Below are positions 43,612 through 52,985 of a stretch of 64,000 nt of DNA, in pieces (the first letter of the stretch is position 1; each line of letters starts with the position of its first letter). Source of the DNA: Bacteroidia bacterium (lineage in GTDB: Bacteria > Bacteroidota > Bacteroidia > B-17B0 > Aurantibacillaceae); NCBI GenBank assembly GCA_016787705.1, contig JAEUTP010000010.1, positions 124,001 through 188,000 on the forward strand, given 5' to 3'. The notes below the pieces were generated by a model. It saw only the letters and a program-made list of their open reading frames with translations, had not been told where the DNA came from and searched no databases. The translations under genes and the position numbers were made by a program.

Positions 43612-45645
43612 ATGCCAAATAATAAGCTTCAATTTAAACTTTTACCCGACTTTGCTTCTTATATCCTTAACAATAAATTGGTAGAATTTACTAAGTTTCA
43701 ATTAGACCTGATATTTAAAGTAGATTTTCCAATACTTAAGTATTACGATCTAACTAGTTATACCAAAGAACAGTTACTTGAAATATTAATACCCTCCTAC
43801 ACAGCTTTTTTAAATTCCGCTATCCAAAACACGCTAAGTGAAACTATTCATGAAGCGATAAAAAAATGGGTTACAGATCAATTACCAAACATGTCAAAAG
43901 AACAATTGGGTGTTGAAGATATTACACTGGCAACATATATAAGAAAACAGGCCTTTTTTTCTTTTGTATCTTCTTATACATCGGATGTAACTATGGCGAT
44001 GGAATTAATAAAAGAGATTGAAGACTATTCTCTTGAAGCAATTTCACTTTCATTTAAAACATATGTGGAAATACATAACGAGAAATTAAATGAAGTAAAC
44101 ATTTCTTTAAAAATGCACGAAAAAGGTTTACTGGAAGCCCAGGAAATTGCAAGTTTTGGAAGTTTTGAATGGGATCTTACAGGACAAGCCTCCAGTAATT
44201 ATACGCCACAGGTTTATAAAATATTTGAAATAGAAACTATTGATAGTCTTGATCACTTCTTAAAATATGTACATCCCGGAGATAGAGAAAAAGTGCAGGC
44301 AGCCATAAATATTGCCTTTAAAGGCGAAGGAGATTATGAATGCGAATACCGGTACAGGAAAAATAGTAAAGAAAAAATATTATGGATGAAGGGTGTAGTA
44401 AATTTTGTTGACGAAAAACCTGTTACCATGGTTGGTACCATTATGGATATAACCGACAGAAATTATATCTTGCAACGGCTTGAAAGAAACGAAGAGCTTT
44501 ATAAACAAGCACAAAAGCTTACACACATAGGTAACTGGACATGGGATGTTGAAACCGATGTTATTAAATACTCGGATGAGCTTTTGCGTATTTATGGAAT
44601 GAAGCCAAATGAGGAAATGAATTACGATAAAGCTATAAAATTAGTTCACCCTGATGATGTTGAAAAAGTAAATGAAGCACTCAACTATTCTTTAACAACA
44701 CATAAGCCTCACGAACTTCAATTTAGAGTTATCAGGCCCGACGGAGAGGAAAGGGTCATACGCAGGCATGCTGAAGTGTTATTGGATGAAAAAGGAAAAC
44801 CCTATAAACTTGCTGGCACAGGCCAGGATATTACAAAAGAAGTTTTATTGAATAATGAGATCACGAAAAGAGAAAAGCAGCTTGCTGACCTGAATTTATC
44901 GCTTGAGCACAAAAACATTGCACTTGAGAGGAGCAATAAAGAGCTTACATCCTTTAGCTATGTTGCCAGCCATGACTTACAGGAACCTTTGAGGAAGATC
45001 AAAACATTTAGCCATCTCATTCTTGAAAAAGAAAAAAATCTATCACAAGAAGGTAAAGATTGTTTTGACAGAATTATAATTAGTGCCGGTCGCATGCAAA
45101 CACTTATTGAAGACCTGCTTTCATTTTCAAGAACACAGATCTTTGAAAATGCTTTTAAACCTGTTGACCTGAATCAGGTATTAGATGAAGTTAAAGCTTT
45201 ATATTATGAAACCATAAACACCGGCCGCTTAATATTCAACATACAACCTTTGCCTGTAATAGAAGGTATTGCTTTTCAGGTACAGCAATTATTTGAAAAT
45301 ATAATAAGCAACTCTGTAAAGTACAGCAAGCCCGATCAAAAAATTGAAATTAATATTACTTGCATCATTACTAGCTGTGAACATTTAGTTGTAAACAGTT
45401 CGGAAAAGAGTAAAGATTATTACAAAATAAGCATTTCGGATAATGGAATTGGTTTTGATCAAAAATATGCTTATAAAATATTTGAGATCTTTCAACGCCT
45501 GCACGGAAAAAACGAATACAGCGGTACAGGAATTGGCCTATCAATTTGTAAAAAAATTGTTGAGAATCATAAAGGCTTTATAAAGGCTAAAAGTGAGTTG
45601 GACAAAGGTTCTACCTTTGATATTTATTTGCCTTTAAGCAAATAA
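43612..45645 (+). CDS. Cytosolic PAS-PAS sensor histidine kinase
   Basis: The 677-residue protein has no membrane helix. The first 165 residues are all-helical, resembling the sensor domains of RsbR-like proteins. Two PAS_3 domains follow (about 172-285: ASFGSFEWDL, RYRKNSKEKILWMKG; about 297-410: THIGNWTWDV, FRVIRPDGEERVIRRHAE). A HisKA domain has phospho-His H454 in YVASHDLQEPLRK. HATPase_c (about 555-677) carries the N-box ENIISNSVKYS, DNGIGFD and the GTGIGLSICKKIVENH box. It is convergent with the NtrC-type regulator gene, a possible partner by proximity. Confidence 0.9.
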   Translation: MPNNKLQFKLLPDFASYILNNKLVEFTKFQLDLIFKVDFPILKYYDLTSYTKEQLLEILIPSYTAFLNSAIQNTLSETIHEAIKKWVTDQLPNMSKEQLGVEDITLATYIRKQAFFSFVSSYTSDVTMAMELIKEIEDYSLEAISLSFKTYVEIHNEKLNEVNISLKMHEKGLLEAQEIASFGSFEWDLTGQASSNYTPQVYKIFEIETIDSLDHFLKYVHPGDREKVQAAINIAFKGEGDYECEYRYRKNSKEKILWMKGVVNFVDEKPVTMVGTIMDITDRNYILQRLERNEELYKQAQKLTHIGNWTWDVETDVIKYSDELLRIYGMKPNEEMNYDKAIKLVHPDDVEKVNEALNYSLTTHKPHELQFRVIRPDGEERVIRRHAEVLLDEKGKPYKLAGTGQDITKEVLLNNEITKREKQLADLNLSLEHKNIALERSNKELTSFSYVASHDLQEPLRKIKTFSHLILEKEKNLSQEGKDCFDRIIISAGRMQTLIEDLLSFSRTQIFENAFKPVDLNQVLDEVKALYYETINTGRLIFNIQPLPVIEGIAFQVQQLFENIISNSVKYSKPDQKIEINITCIITSCEHLVVNSSEKSKDYYKISISDNGIGFDQKYAYKIFEIFQRLHGKNEYSGTGIGLSICKKIVENHKGFIKAKSELDKGSTFDIYLPLSK

Positions 45646-45674
45646 AAAGCCGGTTAAAATTAACCGGCTTTTTT
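45644..45674. terminator. Bidirectional terminator between kinase and NtrC-type gene
   Basis: AAAAAGCCGGTTAA (45644-45657) and TTAACCGGCTTTTT (45660-45673) are perfect complements. It overlaps the kinase stop codon. Confidence 0.9.
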
Positions 45675-45690
45675 GCATCTGAATTCGAGT

Positions 45691-47103
45691 TTAACCGTTA
45701 ACCAACAAATTAAACGTTTTCATTTTATTGTATAACGTTTTTCTGTCAATATTAAGAATAAGTGCGGCTTTGGATTTATTAAAGTTTACTTTACGCAATA
45801 CTTCCAATATCTTTTCATACTCAGCGTGTAAAGCCGCAGATTTGAGATCCGGCATATCTTTAGATTGAATTGTATTATCTTTATTTTCCTCTATCAGGTT
45901 AAATTTAGATTGAAAAATTATTTCTTGCGGCAATGTCTCAAGAGTTATAACATCTTTACTTGTTAATAAAGCAGCGCGTTTAATAATATTATTCATTTCT
46001 CGTAAATTACCCGGCCAGTTATAATCTAAAAAGATCTTTTCTACTTCAGGTACAAAACCTTCGATTTTTTTACCCAACTCATTATTTGCATTTCTAAGAA
46101 AAAAATCAGCAAATAACATAATATCTTCGTTACGTTCTCTTAATGGTGGCAAATCGATTGAAAACTCGTTGAACCTGTGATAAAGATCTTCTCTGAATTT
46201 TCCTTTTGATGTAACTTCACTTAATTTTTCATTTGAAGCCACAATGATCCTCACATCTATATTTGTTTCTTTCTGAGAACCAATTCTTCTAATCTTTCTT
46301 TCTTGGATAACCCTTAATAAAGATACCTGGATATCGTACGTTAAATTTCCTATCTCATCTAAAAAAATAGTGCCCCCGTTTGCCAATTCAAATTGACCGA
46401 TCTTTGTTTGCATGGCGCCTGTAAATGAACCTTTTTCATGGCCAAATAATTCGCTGCCTGCAAGTTCTTTTGTTAAAGATCCGCAATCCACAGCAATAAA
46501 AGGTTTATCACGTCGCGAGCTTTGAGTATGAATACTGTATGCTACAGATTCTTTACCGGTGCCACTTTCACCATAAATAATTACAGAATAATTTGTTGGT
46601 GCAACCAATTTTATCTGGTTATGTAATTTATCAGCCTCTTTACTTTTACCAATAACAAGATTTTTATGATCACCTACAACAAGTTTTTTATGCGGTATCG
46701 CTTCTACTTTGTTATCCTCATCATCTTGCTGTATTTTTGAGCTTTTTTGACTTAGCGTTTTATCTACAAGCATTAAAATCTCTTCCGGAAGTAAAGGCTT
46801 TGTAATATAATCAAACGCCCCGTTTTTAATTACTTCAACAGCAACTTTTACATCAGAATAACCGGTAATAATTATTACCTGTGTTTTAGGATTTAACTCC
46901 TTTATACTGATCAAAAGTTCTTTACCATCAGTATCGGGTAACCTAAAATCGCAAAAAACAATATCTGCTTCATTTTCTTTAAGATAAGTTAAAGCCTTTT
47001 TGCCGCTGGTAACATAACTTGTATCATGTCCCTTTCTTTTTAGAAATCTGTCTAGTAATTGACAAATATCGGTGTCGTCGTCAATAATAAGAATTTTAGC
47101 CAT
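45691..47103 (-). CDS. NtrC-family sigma-54-dependent response regulator
   Basis: The 470-residue protein has a receiver domain with phosphoacceptor D52 (VFCDFRLPDTDG). An AAA+ domain follows, with Walker A GESGTGKE (178-185), the sigma-54 contact loop GSFTGA (225-230) and Walker B GGTIFLDE (243-250). A Fis-type helix-turn-helix lies at about 428-466 (NKSKAALILNIDRKTLYNKM). The contact loop is the GSFTGA variant of GAFTGA. It would activate RNA polymerase bound to sigma-54 at -24/-12 promoters. The start is 6 bases after the lone receiver gene, so they are co-transcribed. Confidence 0.93.
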   Translation of the reverse strand: MAKILIIDDDTDICQLLDRFLKRKGHDTSYVTSGKKALTYLKENEADIVFCDFRLPDTDGKELLISIKELNPKTQVIIITGYSDVKVAVEVIKNGAFDYITKPLLPEEILMLVDKTLSQKSSKIQQDDEDNKVEAIPHKKLVVGDHKNLVIGKSKEADKLHNQIKLVAPTNYSVIIYGESGTGKESVAYSIHTQSSRRDKPFIAVDCGSLTKELAGSELFGHEKGSFTGAMQTKIGQFELANGGTIFLDEIGNLTYDIQVSLLRVIQERKIRRIGSQKETNIDVRIIVASNEKLSEVTSKGKFREDLYHRFNEFSIDLPPLRERNEDIMLFADFFLRNANNELGKKIEGFVPEVEKIFLDYNWPGNLREMNNIIKRAALLTSKDVITLETLPQEIIFQSKFNLIEENKDNTIQSKDMPDLKSAALHAEYEKILEVLRKVNFNKSKAALILNIDRKTLYNKMKTFNLLVNG

Positions 47104-47109
47104 GATAAT

Positions 47110-47490
47110 TTAGTTTATAGTTGTTGTATTTATTTGAACGTTATTAATTACATCTAATAATTGGTTAATTACAAAAGGCTTTTTTAAAAAACCATTTGCT
47201 CCAAGCTCTTTAAATCCTTCAGCGAGTTTATCGTTATCTGCGCTAATGAATATTACAATATTTTTTTCGTTCTTAAATTTTCTTGCGTAATATAAACCAC
47301 TACCGTCGGGTAGATTTACGTCTAAAATAACAATGTCAGGATTTGACTGATCAAAAAGATCTAAACCTTGTTTAAGATTACCGGCTTCTAATACAGAATA
47401 ATTATGGGAAGAAAGAGCTCTTTTTAAAAGAAATCTAATATCCGCTTCATCATCCACTATCAGAATTTTTTTATTTGTCATACTAAGCAT
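47110..47490 (-). CDS. Single-domain response regulator (receiver only)
   Basis: This is a 126-residue CheY-like receiver with the acidic pair D13/D14, phosphoacceptor D57 (IVILDVNLPDGSG), the switch Ser in VIFISADND and a Lys in FLKKPFV. An alternative ATG at 47481 gives a slightly shorter N-terminus (MTNKKILIVDDE) that fits the family equally well. It has no output domain, so it probably passes phosphate or binds a partner. It is the first gene of the operon with the NtrC-type regulator. Confidence 0.92.
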   Translation of the reverse strand: MLSMTNKKILIVDDEADIRFLLKRALSSHNYSVLEAGNLKQGLDLFDQSNPDIVILDVNLPDGSGLYYARKFKNEKNIVIFISADNDKLAEGFKELGANGFLKKPFVINQLLDVINNVQINTTTIN

Positions 47491-47532
47491 TTATATTCTT
47501 TAAGCTAATTTAGGCAATAAATTTAAGAAACA

Positions 47533-47568
47533 AAACCAACATGACAGAACAAATCTATCATGCTGGTT
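47533..47568 (-). terminator. Terminator between the small lipoprotein gene and the receiver gene
   Basis: On the minus strand AACCAGCATGA pairs with TCATGTTGGTT (one G-U wobble), followed by a T-rich tract. It closes the YtxH operon. Confidence 0.7.
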
Positions 47569-47578
47569 ATTTATTTTT

Positions 47579-47824
47579 TTAATTTGTTATGTCACAATTT
47601 CTTGTATAGCTTCCGCCAAGATCAGAACCTGTTTTATCATTACCATCGCATCTTTCAATAGCTTTAGGTTTTGTTTCTTTATAAGTATATTGCCCGTCGT
47701 CGGTAGTAACGGTAGTTGTATTACCTGTATACGTTTTTGTACATTTACACGTGTAATCTTTTTTGCAAGATGACATAGTTGCGCCAAGTCCAAGAGCTGC
47801 TACTAATATGATTATTTTTTTCAT
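47579..47824 (-). CDS. Small Cys-rich lipoprotein
   Basis: The 81-residue protein has a lipoprotein signal (MKKIIILVAALGLGATMSSC, C20). The mature peptide has four further Cys (DYTCKCTK, ERCDG, RNCDIT). It probably folds as a small disulphide-bonded domain in the periplasm. The YTCKC...TYTYKETK pattern is seen in many short Bacteroidota lipoproteins without known function. It lies 32 bases after the YtxH operon's third gene on the same strand. Confidence 0.75.
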   Translation of the reverse strand: MKKIIILVAALGLGATMSSCKKDYTCKCTKTYTGNTTTVTTDDGQYTYKETKPKAIERCDGNDKTGSDLGGSYTRNCDITN

Positions 47825-47856
47825 GGTTTCTTTTTTTATTTGGTTTGTATTTATTT

Positions 47857-48273
47857 TTAATCGGCTGTTTCTGCCGCGTTTTCTTTATTAATTATTTTTT
47901 CTTTCAAAAAGCCTTCAACTTTTTGAATTCCCGATACAATAAGATCAGAGTGATTTTTTAAAACGTAATCTGTGGCTTTTCTAATTAGCAGGGATGATAT
48001 AAATCCTTTTAATGAACCACCTTTTCCGAATAATTTGGAAATTAAAAAATCTTTCCCAAGATTTAATCCTATAGATTTTAAATCGTCAGTACTTTCTTTA
48101 TCTTCAGAAAATTTGTTTACAATATTTTTAAACATTACAGAAGGATGCATAGAGTAAACAACTTCCCGCACATTTCTTTTAATTACCAATTCTTGTTCTT
48201 CTTTAAGGTAATTAAGCTTCATTATACGTTGATGCAATTCTAAATCGTTTGTTATAATTACTCCGTTGCCCAT
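47857..48273 (-). CDS. Uncharacterised protein of the YtxH/holin-like operon
   Basis: I do not recognise a named family in this 138-residue protein. The N-terminal half is helical and charged (LHQRIMKLNYLKEEQELVIKRNVREVVYSMHPS). The middle has a Gly-rich amphipathic stretch (LISKLFGKGGSLKGFISSLLIRKATDYVL). It has no strong membrane helix. The gene starts 9 bases after the holin-like gene, so it belongs to that operon. It may be a peripheral partner of the two membrane proteins; this is inferred from order only. Confidence 0.65.
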   Translation of the reverse strand: MGNGVIITNDLELHQRIMKLNYLKEEQELVIKRNVREVVYSMHPSVMFKNIVNKFSEDKESTDDLKSIGLNLGKDFLISKLFGKGGSLKGFISSLLIRKATDYVLKNHSDLIVSGIQKVEGFLKEKIINKENAAETAD

Positions 48274-48282
48274 TCTTTTAAT

Positions 48283-48633
48283 TTATAGATTGTAATTCTT
48301 AAATAGTTCTTTAATTATCTTATTGCGGAAGGGTTTTGCAATTAATTTTTTTCGCACACAAATCAGAAAAAATGCTATTACAAAATACCCTCCACCAACA
48401 ACAATAAATCCACAATATTGATTTTCAAACACCTGGTTTAAGTAAAAAGCTAAACCAAAACTTAACATAAAAACAGTTAGGATGGTAAGAAAAATGATAG
48501 GAACAAATGAAATTGTACTTGATCCGATATGCGCCAATTTATCTGATGCTTTTAGCACCGTTAATTCGTAACGCGTATTTACATAGTCTTTTATACTATC
48601 AACGGTTTCTTCTATTTTGGTTTGCTCTTGCAT
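48283..48633 (-). CDS. Phage_holin_3_6/YqjE-like membrane protein
   Basis: The 116-residue protein has a helical N-terminus (DSIKDYVNTRYELTVLKASDKL) and two hydrophobic helices (about 40-62 and 72-93), ending in a basic cytosolic tail. This is the layout of the YqjE/holin_3_6 family. The name comes from a domain library and does not imply a phage origin; no phage genes are nearby. The family is linked to envelope stress and is often placed beside YtxH-type genes, as here. It starts 21 bases after the YtxH-like gene. Confidence 0.82.
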   Translation of the reverse strand: MQEQTKIEETVDSIKDYVNTRYELTVLKASDKLAHIGSSTISFVPIIFLTILTVFMLSFGLAFYLNQVFENQYCGFIVVGGGYFVIAFFLICVRKKLIAKPFRNKIIKELFKNYNL

Positions 48634-48654
48634 AAATTTTCAGGTTATTACATG

Positions 48655-48948
48655 TTATGCTAAATCTGTTTTTGTTTTTTCTGCCAATGATTTATATTGA
48701 CCATCCATTTTTTGTTTAGCAGTTCTTGCTAAATCGTCAATTTTTTCTTCAGCTAAGTGCCCCATATCTTTTAATTTGTTAGTGCTATCTTTTACTTTAT
48801 CTTTTAAATCGTCGGCAAGGTCTTTTGCACCGCTCATTAATTTTTTACGCGTTTCTGAACCTTTATCTGGAGCAAATAAAATTCCTAATGCTGCACCAAC
48901 TGCCGCGCCTAATAAAAGTGCGCCTATCAATTTTCCTGAGTTTTCCAT
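48655..48948 (-). CDS. YtxH domain protein
   Basis: The 97-residue protein has an N-terminal glycine-zipper helix ([31 protein letters not shown], key Gly spaced every four residues). A Lys/Asp-rich amphipathic helix follows with LEA-like character ([22 protein letters not shown]). It matches the YtxH general-stress family. It is the first gene of a three- to four-gene operon. A TGGCAT motif lies 62 bases before its start. Confidence 0.92.
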   Translation of the reverse strand: MENSGKLIGALLLGAAVGAALGILFAPDKGSETRKKLMSGAKDLADDLKDKVKDSTNKLKDMGHLAEEKIDDLARTAKQKMDGQYKSLAEKTKTDLA

Positions 48949-48994
48949 AATATTTTAATTTTAAAAAGTTTATATAATTTAACTTCTCTTTAAT

Positions 48995-49010
48995 GACGAA
49001 GATTATGCCA
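48995..49010 (-). promoter_or_regulatory. TGGCAT motif upstream of the YtxH operon
   Basis: TGGCATAATCTTCGTC on the minus strand from 49010. Positions 14-15 are GT, close to the sigma-54 -12 GC. Confidence 0.4.
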
Positions 49011-49203
49011 TTTTAAATACAATATCTCAATTTGTTAAATATCAACACTTTACGAATAAATTTTTAAATACACATTTTTAAAAAAGAGTAATCAATTCCC
49101 CAAAATGGGCAATGATTTTAAAAACAATACTATTTGTGTGGAATTTTTTTAGAGCATTATTCTATATTTTATATAGCTGTGTTTTTAATGCTAAATGTTA
49201 CAC

Positions 49204-49219
49204 TGGCATGAATTTATGA
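49204..49219 (+). promoter_or_regulatory. TGGCAT motif upstream of the DUF2383 gene
   Basis: TGGCATGAATTTATGA on the plus strand, 75 bases before the ATG at 49279. The -12 region is not conserved. Confidence 0.35.
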
Positions 49220-49278
49220 TACTTAATTTTAATTAACGCTTTAAATAAATCATTATACAAACTAACACATTTGCAATT

Positions 49279-49755
49279 ATGGAAACTATAACAAAGGAAA
49301 AAAACGAGAAGATCGTATCGCAACTAAACGATCTTGTTGAAATAAATAACGATCGTATTAAAGGATATGAACGAGCGATATCCGAGACAGATGATGAAGA
49401 TCTTACCTATCTATTTACAAATATGGCTGCTCATAGCAGAACTTACAAAAGTGATCTTAGCCGTGAGATAATTTCTTTAGGTGGCGAACCCACAGAAGGA
49501 ACAAAAAATTCAGGGAAACTATTCAGGGCCTGGATGGATATAAAAGCCGCTCTTACCGGCAAAAACCGAAAGGAAATTTTAGGCTCGTGTGAATTTGGTG
49601 AAGATGCAGCGTTGGATACTTATAACGAAGCAATTGCCAATGAAGATAATGTTCTTACAGATGATCTTCTTAAATTGATCACAACTCAAAAGCAGGAAAT
49701 ACAATTAGATCATGATCAAATAAAGGCCTTACGCGATCTTGGCAAAAATTTATAA
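49279..49755 (+). CDS. DUF2383/PA2169-family four-helix-bundle protein
   Basis: The 158-residue protein is all-helical and matches the PA2169/DUF2383 ferritin-like bundle (LNDLVEINNDRIKGYERAISETDDEDLTYLF, GSCEFGEDAALDTYNEAI, LITTQKQEIQLDHDQIKAL). Glu and His residues on the helices could hold a di-metal site. Members are stress-related and lack an assigned reaction. The gene is monocistronic and divergent from the YtxH operon. Confidence 0.88.
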   Translation: METITKEKNEKIVSQLNDLVEINNDRIKGYERAISETDDEDLTYLFTNMAAHSRTYKSDLSREIISLGGEPTEGTKNSGKLFRAWMDIKAALTGKNRKEILGSCEFGEDAALDTYNEAIANEDNVLTDDLLKLITTQKQEIQLDHDQIKALRDLGKNL

Positions 49756-49954
49756 ACTCAAATCTTTTAATTAAAAAACGATTTTCATAAAAAATATATT
49801 TTTTTGTTTAACAGTTTTTAAAAAAAATTAACTCAAAGGATTTTGTAGAAATATTTCCGCTTTTTTAATTTTAAGCCCACGTTCTCATCTCTATTTAATT
49901 TCCAAACATAAGTGAATATGAAACAATTTTAAGATTTTGGCCTTTTTAATTTAC

Positions 49955-49970
49955 TGGCAAGATTTTTTAA
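49955..49970 (+). promoter_or_regulatory. TGGCAA motif upstream of the cupin gene
   Basis: TGGCAAGATTTTTTAA lies 41 bases before the ATG at 49996. It departs from TGGCAY at the last base. Confidence 0.25.
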
Positions 49971-49995
49971 TATACATAAATATAAAACCAGTGTT

Positions 49996-50952
49996 ATGAA
50001 AATAAACAAAGAAATTGATTGTGTTGATTCAATAAATATCAAAGATTTTACCGAAAATTATTTTAAACCACAAAAGCCACTTTTAATAAAAGGCTTGGCG
50101 GCTCATTATCCTGCCGGAAAAAAATGGACCGTTAATTATTTAAAAGAACTTTGTGGAGATGTAACGGTAGACATATTTGATAATAACAATAAAGATACTT
50201 CTTCATCAGCCTTTACAAAGCCTGATCTTAAAATGAAATTTGGTGAATATGTTGATACGATCATCAAAGATGAACCTTCAAGTTTACGCATGTTTCTTTT
50301 TAACATGTTTAAATGTAAACCCGAATTAAGAAAAGATTTTCCGTGCCCTTATATGTTTAAGGGTATATTGGGTAGGATGGGTTACATGTTTTTTGGAAGT
50401 AAAAATACAAAAGTGCGTATCCATCAGGATATTGACATGTCGAATGTTATGCTAACCCAGTTTCACGGAAGGAAACGAGTAATTTTAATTTCGCCTGAAT
50501 ATTCTGATCTTCTGTACAGGCTTCCTTTTAATACCTATTCGTTGGTTGATCTTGATCATCCCGATTATAACAAATACCCGGGCCTTGCTTACGTTGAAGC
50601 AAACGAATATATTTTAGAACCGGGTGATGCTTTGTATATGCCCAGTGGTTACTGGCATTATATTACTTACCTGGATGGAGGCTTTGCTGTAAGTTATAGA
50701 AAACTGGCAGATAGTTTTAAAATGAAATTAATTGGCGCTTTATCTTTAGCTGTGTATATGCCTATTGATAAGTTACTGAATTTTATACTTGGAAAAAAGT
50801 GGCTCGCCTACAAAGAACATTTTGCTGAAATGCGCGCAAATAAAGCAATCATAAAAAAAATACTGCCGATAAATTATATTAAAGTTAATGAAAAGAAATC
50901 TTCAAAAACTTTCTTTACCCGCCACTCACAATTAAACACCAATCACAGGTAA
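49996..50952 (+). CDS. JmjC/cupin_8-type Fe(II)/2-oxoglutarate oxygenase-like protein
   Basis: The 318-residue protein has a cupin_8 (JmjC-like) domain. The N-terminal FKPQKPLLIKGLAAHYPAGKKW is the usual opening. The metal triad is H143-x-D145 (RIHQDIDMSN) with H221 (PSGYWHYI). The LTQFHGRKRVILISPEYSDLLY segment is the typical strand between the ligands. These enzymes hydroxylate protein or small-molecule substrates using iron and 2-oxoglutarate. The basic C-terminal tail (ADSFKMKL...LNTNHR) is unusual in length. No substrate gene is adjacent. Confidence 0.87.
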   Translation: MKINKEIDCVDSINIKDFTENYFKPQKPLLIKGLAAHYPAGKKWTVNYLKELCGDVTVDIFDNNNKDTSSSAFTKPDLKMKFGEYVDTIIKDEPSSLRMFLFNMFKCKPELRKDFPCPYMFKGILGRMGYMFFGSKNTKVRIHQDIDMSNVMLTQFHGRKRVILISPEYSDLLYRLPFNTYSLVDLDHPDYNKYPGLAYVEANEYILEPGDALYMPSGYWHYITYLDGGFAVSYRKLADSFKMKLIGALSLAVYMPIDKLLNFILGKKWLAYKEHFAEMRANKAIIKKILPINYIKVNEKKSSKTFFTRHSQLNTNHR

Positions 50953-51160
50953 TTTATTGATCTAAATTTTTAAGGCATTTATTAAGATCACTGCCTTTGC
51001 CTAAAACGCCGGTGAAAATATCACGTTTTTTTTATGCGCTTTAAGATTGTGTGAATATTAAAGTGGAAATGTGTTCGAAAAATATACACTTAAGAAAACA
51101 TTTTGGCAACGAGCATCTCTTATTTTCTTGGACTAAACTTTTGCATATCTTAAATTTTAT

Positions 51161-52357
51161 TTACCTGTTAAAGCTGAACATTTTAGGAATAGCATTATCG
51201 TCACCTTTAATTAAGCGTGTTATCATATCTGCAGCTAAAACACTAAATGTTATGCCATTGCCACCAAAGCCTAAAGCAAAATAACTATTTGGCTTTTTTT
51301 CATAAGGCCCAATGTAAGGCAGGCCGTCTTTTGTTGAACCAAATGTACCAGCCCAGGAGAACTGAATTTTAAATTCAATTCCCGGAAATAATTTCATAAA
51401 ATCCTGTTTTAATCTATCTGTTTTTTTATAAAGAATTTTTTCTCTTTTTTCGGGATCGTAATAGTTTTCATCCCTTCCGCCGATAATAATTCTTTGATCA
51501 TCCGTTCTAAAATACATGTATGGATCATCTGTATTCCAAAATATTGTTTCTTTTAAAGCGTCGGGCAGGTTATTTATTCGCTCACTAACGCAGGCATACG
51601 TTGACATTAATTTTATAATAGACTTGTCAACTTGCTTTACCGCTTCATAACCGGTAGCATAAATTACTTTTTTTGCCCTGATCACATAACTATTATCAGT
51701 AGTAAGTTCAATTTCTGTTTTATTATGTCGCACATTTTTAATATTTGTACTTTCGTATATTTTCACATTCTTGCTTTGATTATATTTATGCAAAAAATGG
51801 GTAAATAAATAAGCATCTGTTTTTGCTGCCTTAGTAGAATAAATTGCTTCCTTACAATGAAAGCCATGTTTTCTAAAAATTTCTTCTTCGTTCAAATAAC
51901 ACACATCAAAACCAGCGTTATTACGACTTTCAAATTCATTCTTTAAAAACTCATTTTTACTTTTTGTATGTGAGAAATATAAACTGTTGCAATACTTAAG
52001 CGCTTCAAATCCTATTTCTTCGGCAATTTCTTTTAGCATATCTATAGCCTTACCGCATAATTTATATGCTTCTATAGCTTCGTCGCGACCAATTTGTTTT
52101 ATTAATTTATGTAAAGGAGTATCAATTTCATATTGCAACAAACTTGTACTTGCACTTGTGCTTCCTAAACCAATTGGTCTTTTATCTACTACCGTGCATT
52201 CAATACCGTTTTTTATTAATTGATAAGCCATCAAAGCGCCACTAATCCCTCCACCCATAATTACTACAGGCGTTACATGATCGTTCCTAAGGGTTTCAAA
52301 CTTTTGGTATAAACCATTTTTGAGTAAAAAATACGGATATCCTGAACTTAAATCCAC
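51161..52357 (-). CDS. FAD-dependent oxidoreductase (DAO family)
   Basis: The 398-residue protein has the Rossmann GxGxxG-type motif at about 33-40 (VIMGGGISGALMAYQL) and FAD-binding signatures VVDKRPIGLGSTSAS. The C-terminal LPYIGPYEKKPNSYFALGFGGNGITFSVLAADMI is typical of D-amino-acid oxidase-like enzymes such as glycine oxidase and gamma-glutamylputrescine oxidase. It lacks the C-terminal Rieske domain of the PuuB-with-Rieske type. The amine substrate is unknown. It starts 4 bases after the DUF892 gene, so they form an operon. Confidence 0.9.
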   Translation of the reverse strand: MDLSSGYPYFLLKNGLYQKFETLRNDHVTPVVIMGGGISGALMAYQLIKNGIECTVVDKRPIGLGSTSASTSLLQYEIDTPLHKLIKQIGRDEAIEAYKLCGKAIDMLKEIAEEIGFEALKYCNSLYFSHTKSKNEFLKNEFESRNNAGFDVCYLNEEEIFRKHGFHCKEAIYSTKAAKTDAYLFTHFLHKYNQSKNVKIYESTNIKNVRHNKTEIELTTDNSYVIRAKKVIYATGYEAVKQVDKSIIKLMSTYACVSERINNLPDALKETIFWNTDDPYMYFRTDDQRIIIGGRDENYYDPEKREKILYKKTDRLKQDFMKLFPGIEFKIQFSWAGTFGSTKDGLPYIGPYEKKPNSYFALGFGGNGITFSVLAADMITRLIKGDDNAIPKMFSFNR

Positions 52358-52361
52358 TTAC

Positions 52362-52961
52362 TTATTCTTCCTCCGCGGCTTCAAATTCATCCAGTTCTTC
52401 AACGCCATCATCCTTCTCCGTCTTAAAAAACTCATCATTTAGCGTATCTTCTTCAATTGCAATAAATACTTCTTCCGCTTCAATCTCCTCTGTTAATGTT
52501 TCTTTAAAAATTAACTCAGCCTGCAACTCGCCAAATATATTTGCAAAACTAACTAATTTGCGGTAGGCATTTGTTTCATATCTTTCAAATTTTTGAGCAG
52601 TATTTAATAGCTCCAGATCTCTCTCAAGAGTTTTTTGTTTAGTTAATTTAATACATTTTTTTGCGTTTAAAATAATTCTTTCTGCTATTTCACATCTTTT
52701 TGTAGTTCTTTTTTCTTTCAATAAACTAAACACTTCTTCTATTCGTTTTACATGTTGTTCAGTAGCAGAAAAATGACCTTTAAAACTTGCTTTTAAGTAA
52801 CGGGTTGTAGCGGCCCGTATCCATCCCGGAAATAATTTAAGCATTTGTTTTTCTACCCAATAAATTGTTTTGAGTTCGTTTAAATATAGCTTTCTTAAAA
52901 CTGAATTCTTACTGTTCTCAGTTTTATTTGTTTTTGCGGGCAATAATAGTCTATTTTCCAT
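52362..52961 (-). CDS. DUF892 (YciE/YciF-like) ferritin-like protein
   Basis: The ATG at 52961 is preferred; the TTG at 52967 would add two residues. The 199-residue product has the ferritin-like four-helix pattern of DUF892: YLNELKTIYWVEKQMLK (metal Glu), FKGHFSATEQHVKRIEEVF, KFERYETNAYRKLVSFA and ETLTEEIEAEEVF. It ends in an acidic tail (DGVEELDEFEAAEEE). The YciF group is stress-induced and probably binds a di-iron centre. It is the first gene of the pair with the FAD oxidoreductase gene and has a good sigma-54-like motif upstream. Confidence 0.87.
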   Translation of the reverse strand: MENRLLLPAKTNKTENSKNSVLRKLYLNELKTIYWVEKQMLKLFPGWIRAATTRYLKASFKGHFSATEQHVKRIEEVFSLLKEKRTTKRCEIAERIILNAKKCIKLTKQKTLERDLELLNTAQKFERYETNAYRKLVSFANIFGELQAELIFKETLTEEIEAEEVFIAIEEDTLNDEFFKTEKDDGVEELDEFEAAEEE

Positions 52962-52985
52962 AAACAAAAATTAATATTACATTTT

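Larger units (their letters stand above)
48949..49278. other. 330-base divergent control region
   Basis: The gap between the YtxH operon and the DUF2383 gene contains TGGCAT motifs oriented toward both genes (49010 on minus, 49204 on plus). The rest is A/T-rich without a coding frame. Confidence 0.5.

Noticed and set aside
48283..48633. A phage holin-type protein suggesting a prophage
   Set aside because: No other phage genes are present; the holin_3_6/YqjE family is chromosomal and found beside YtxH genes.
51051..51284. A 77-codon plus-strand frame between the cupin and the FAD oxidoreductase genes
   Set aside because: Its second half overlaps the oxidoreductase gene in antisense and the first half has no family features.
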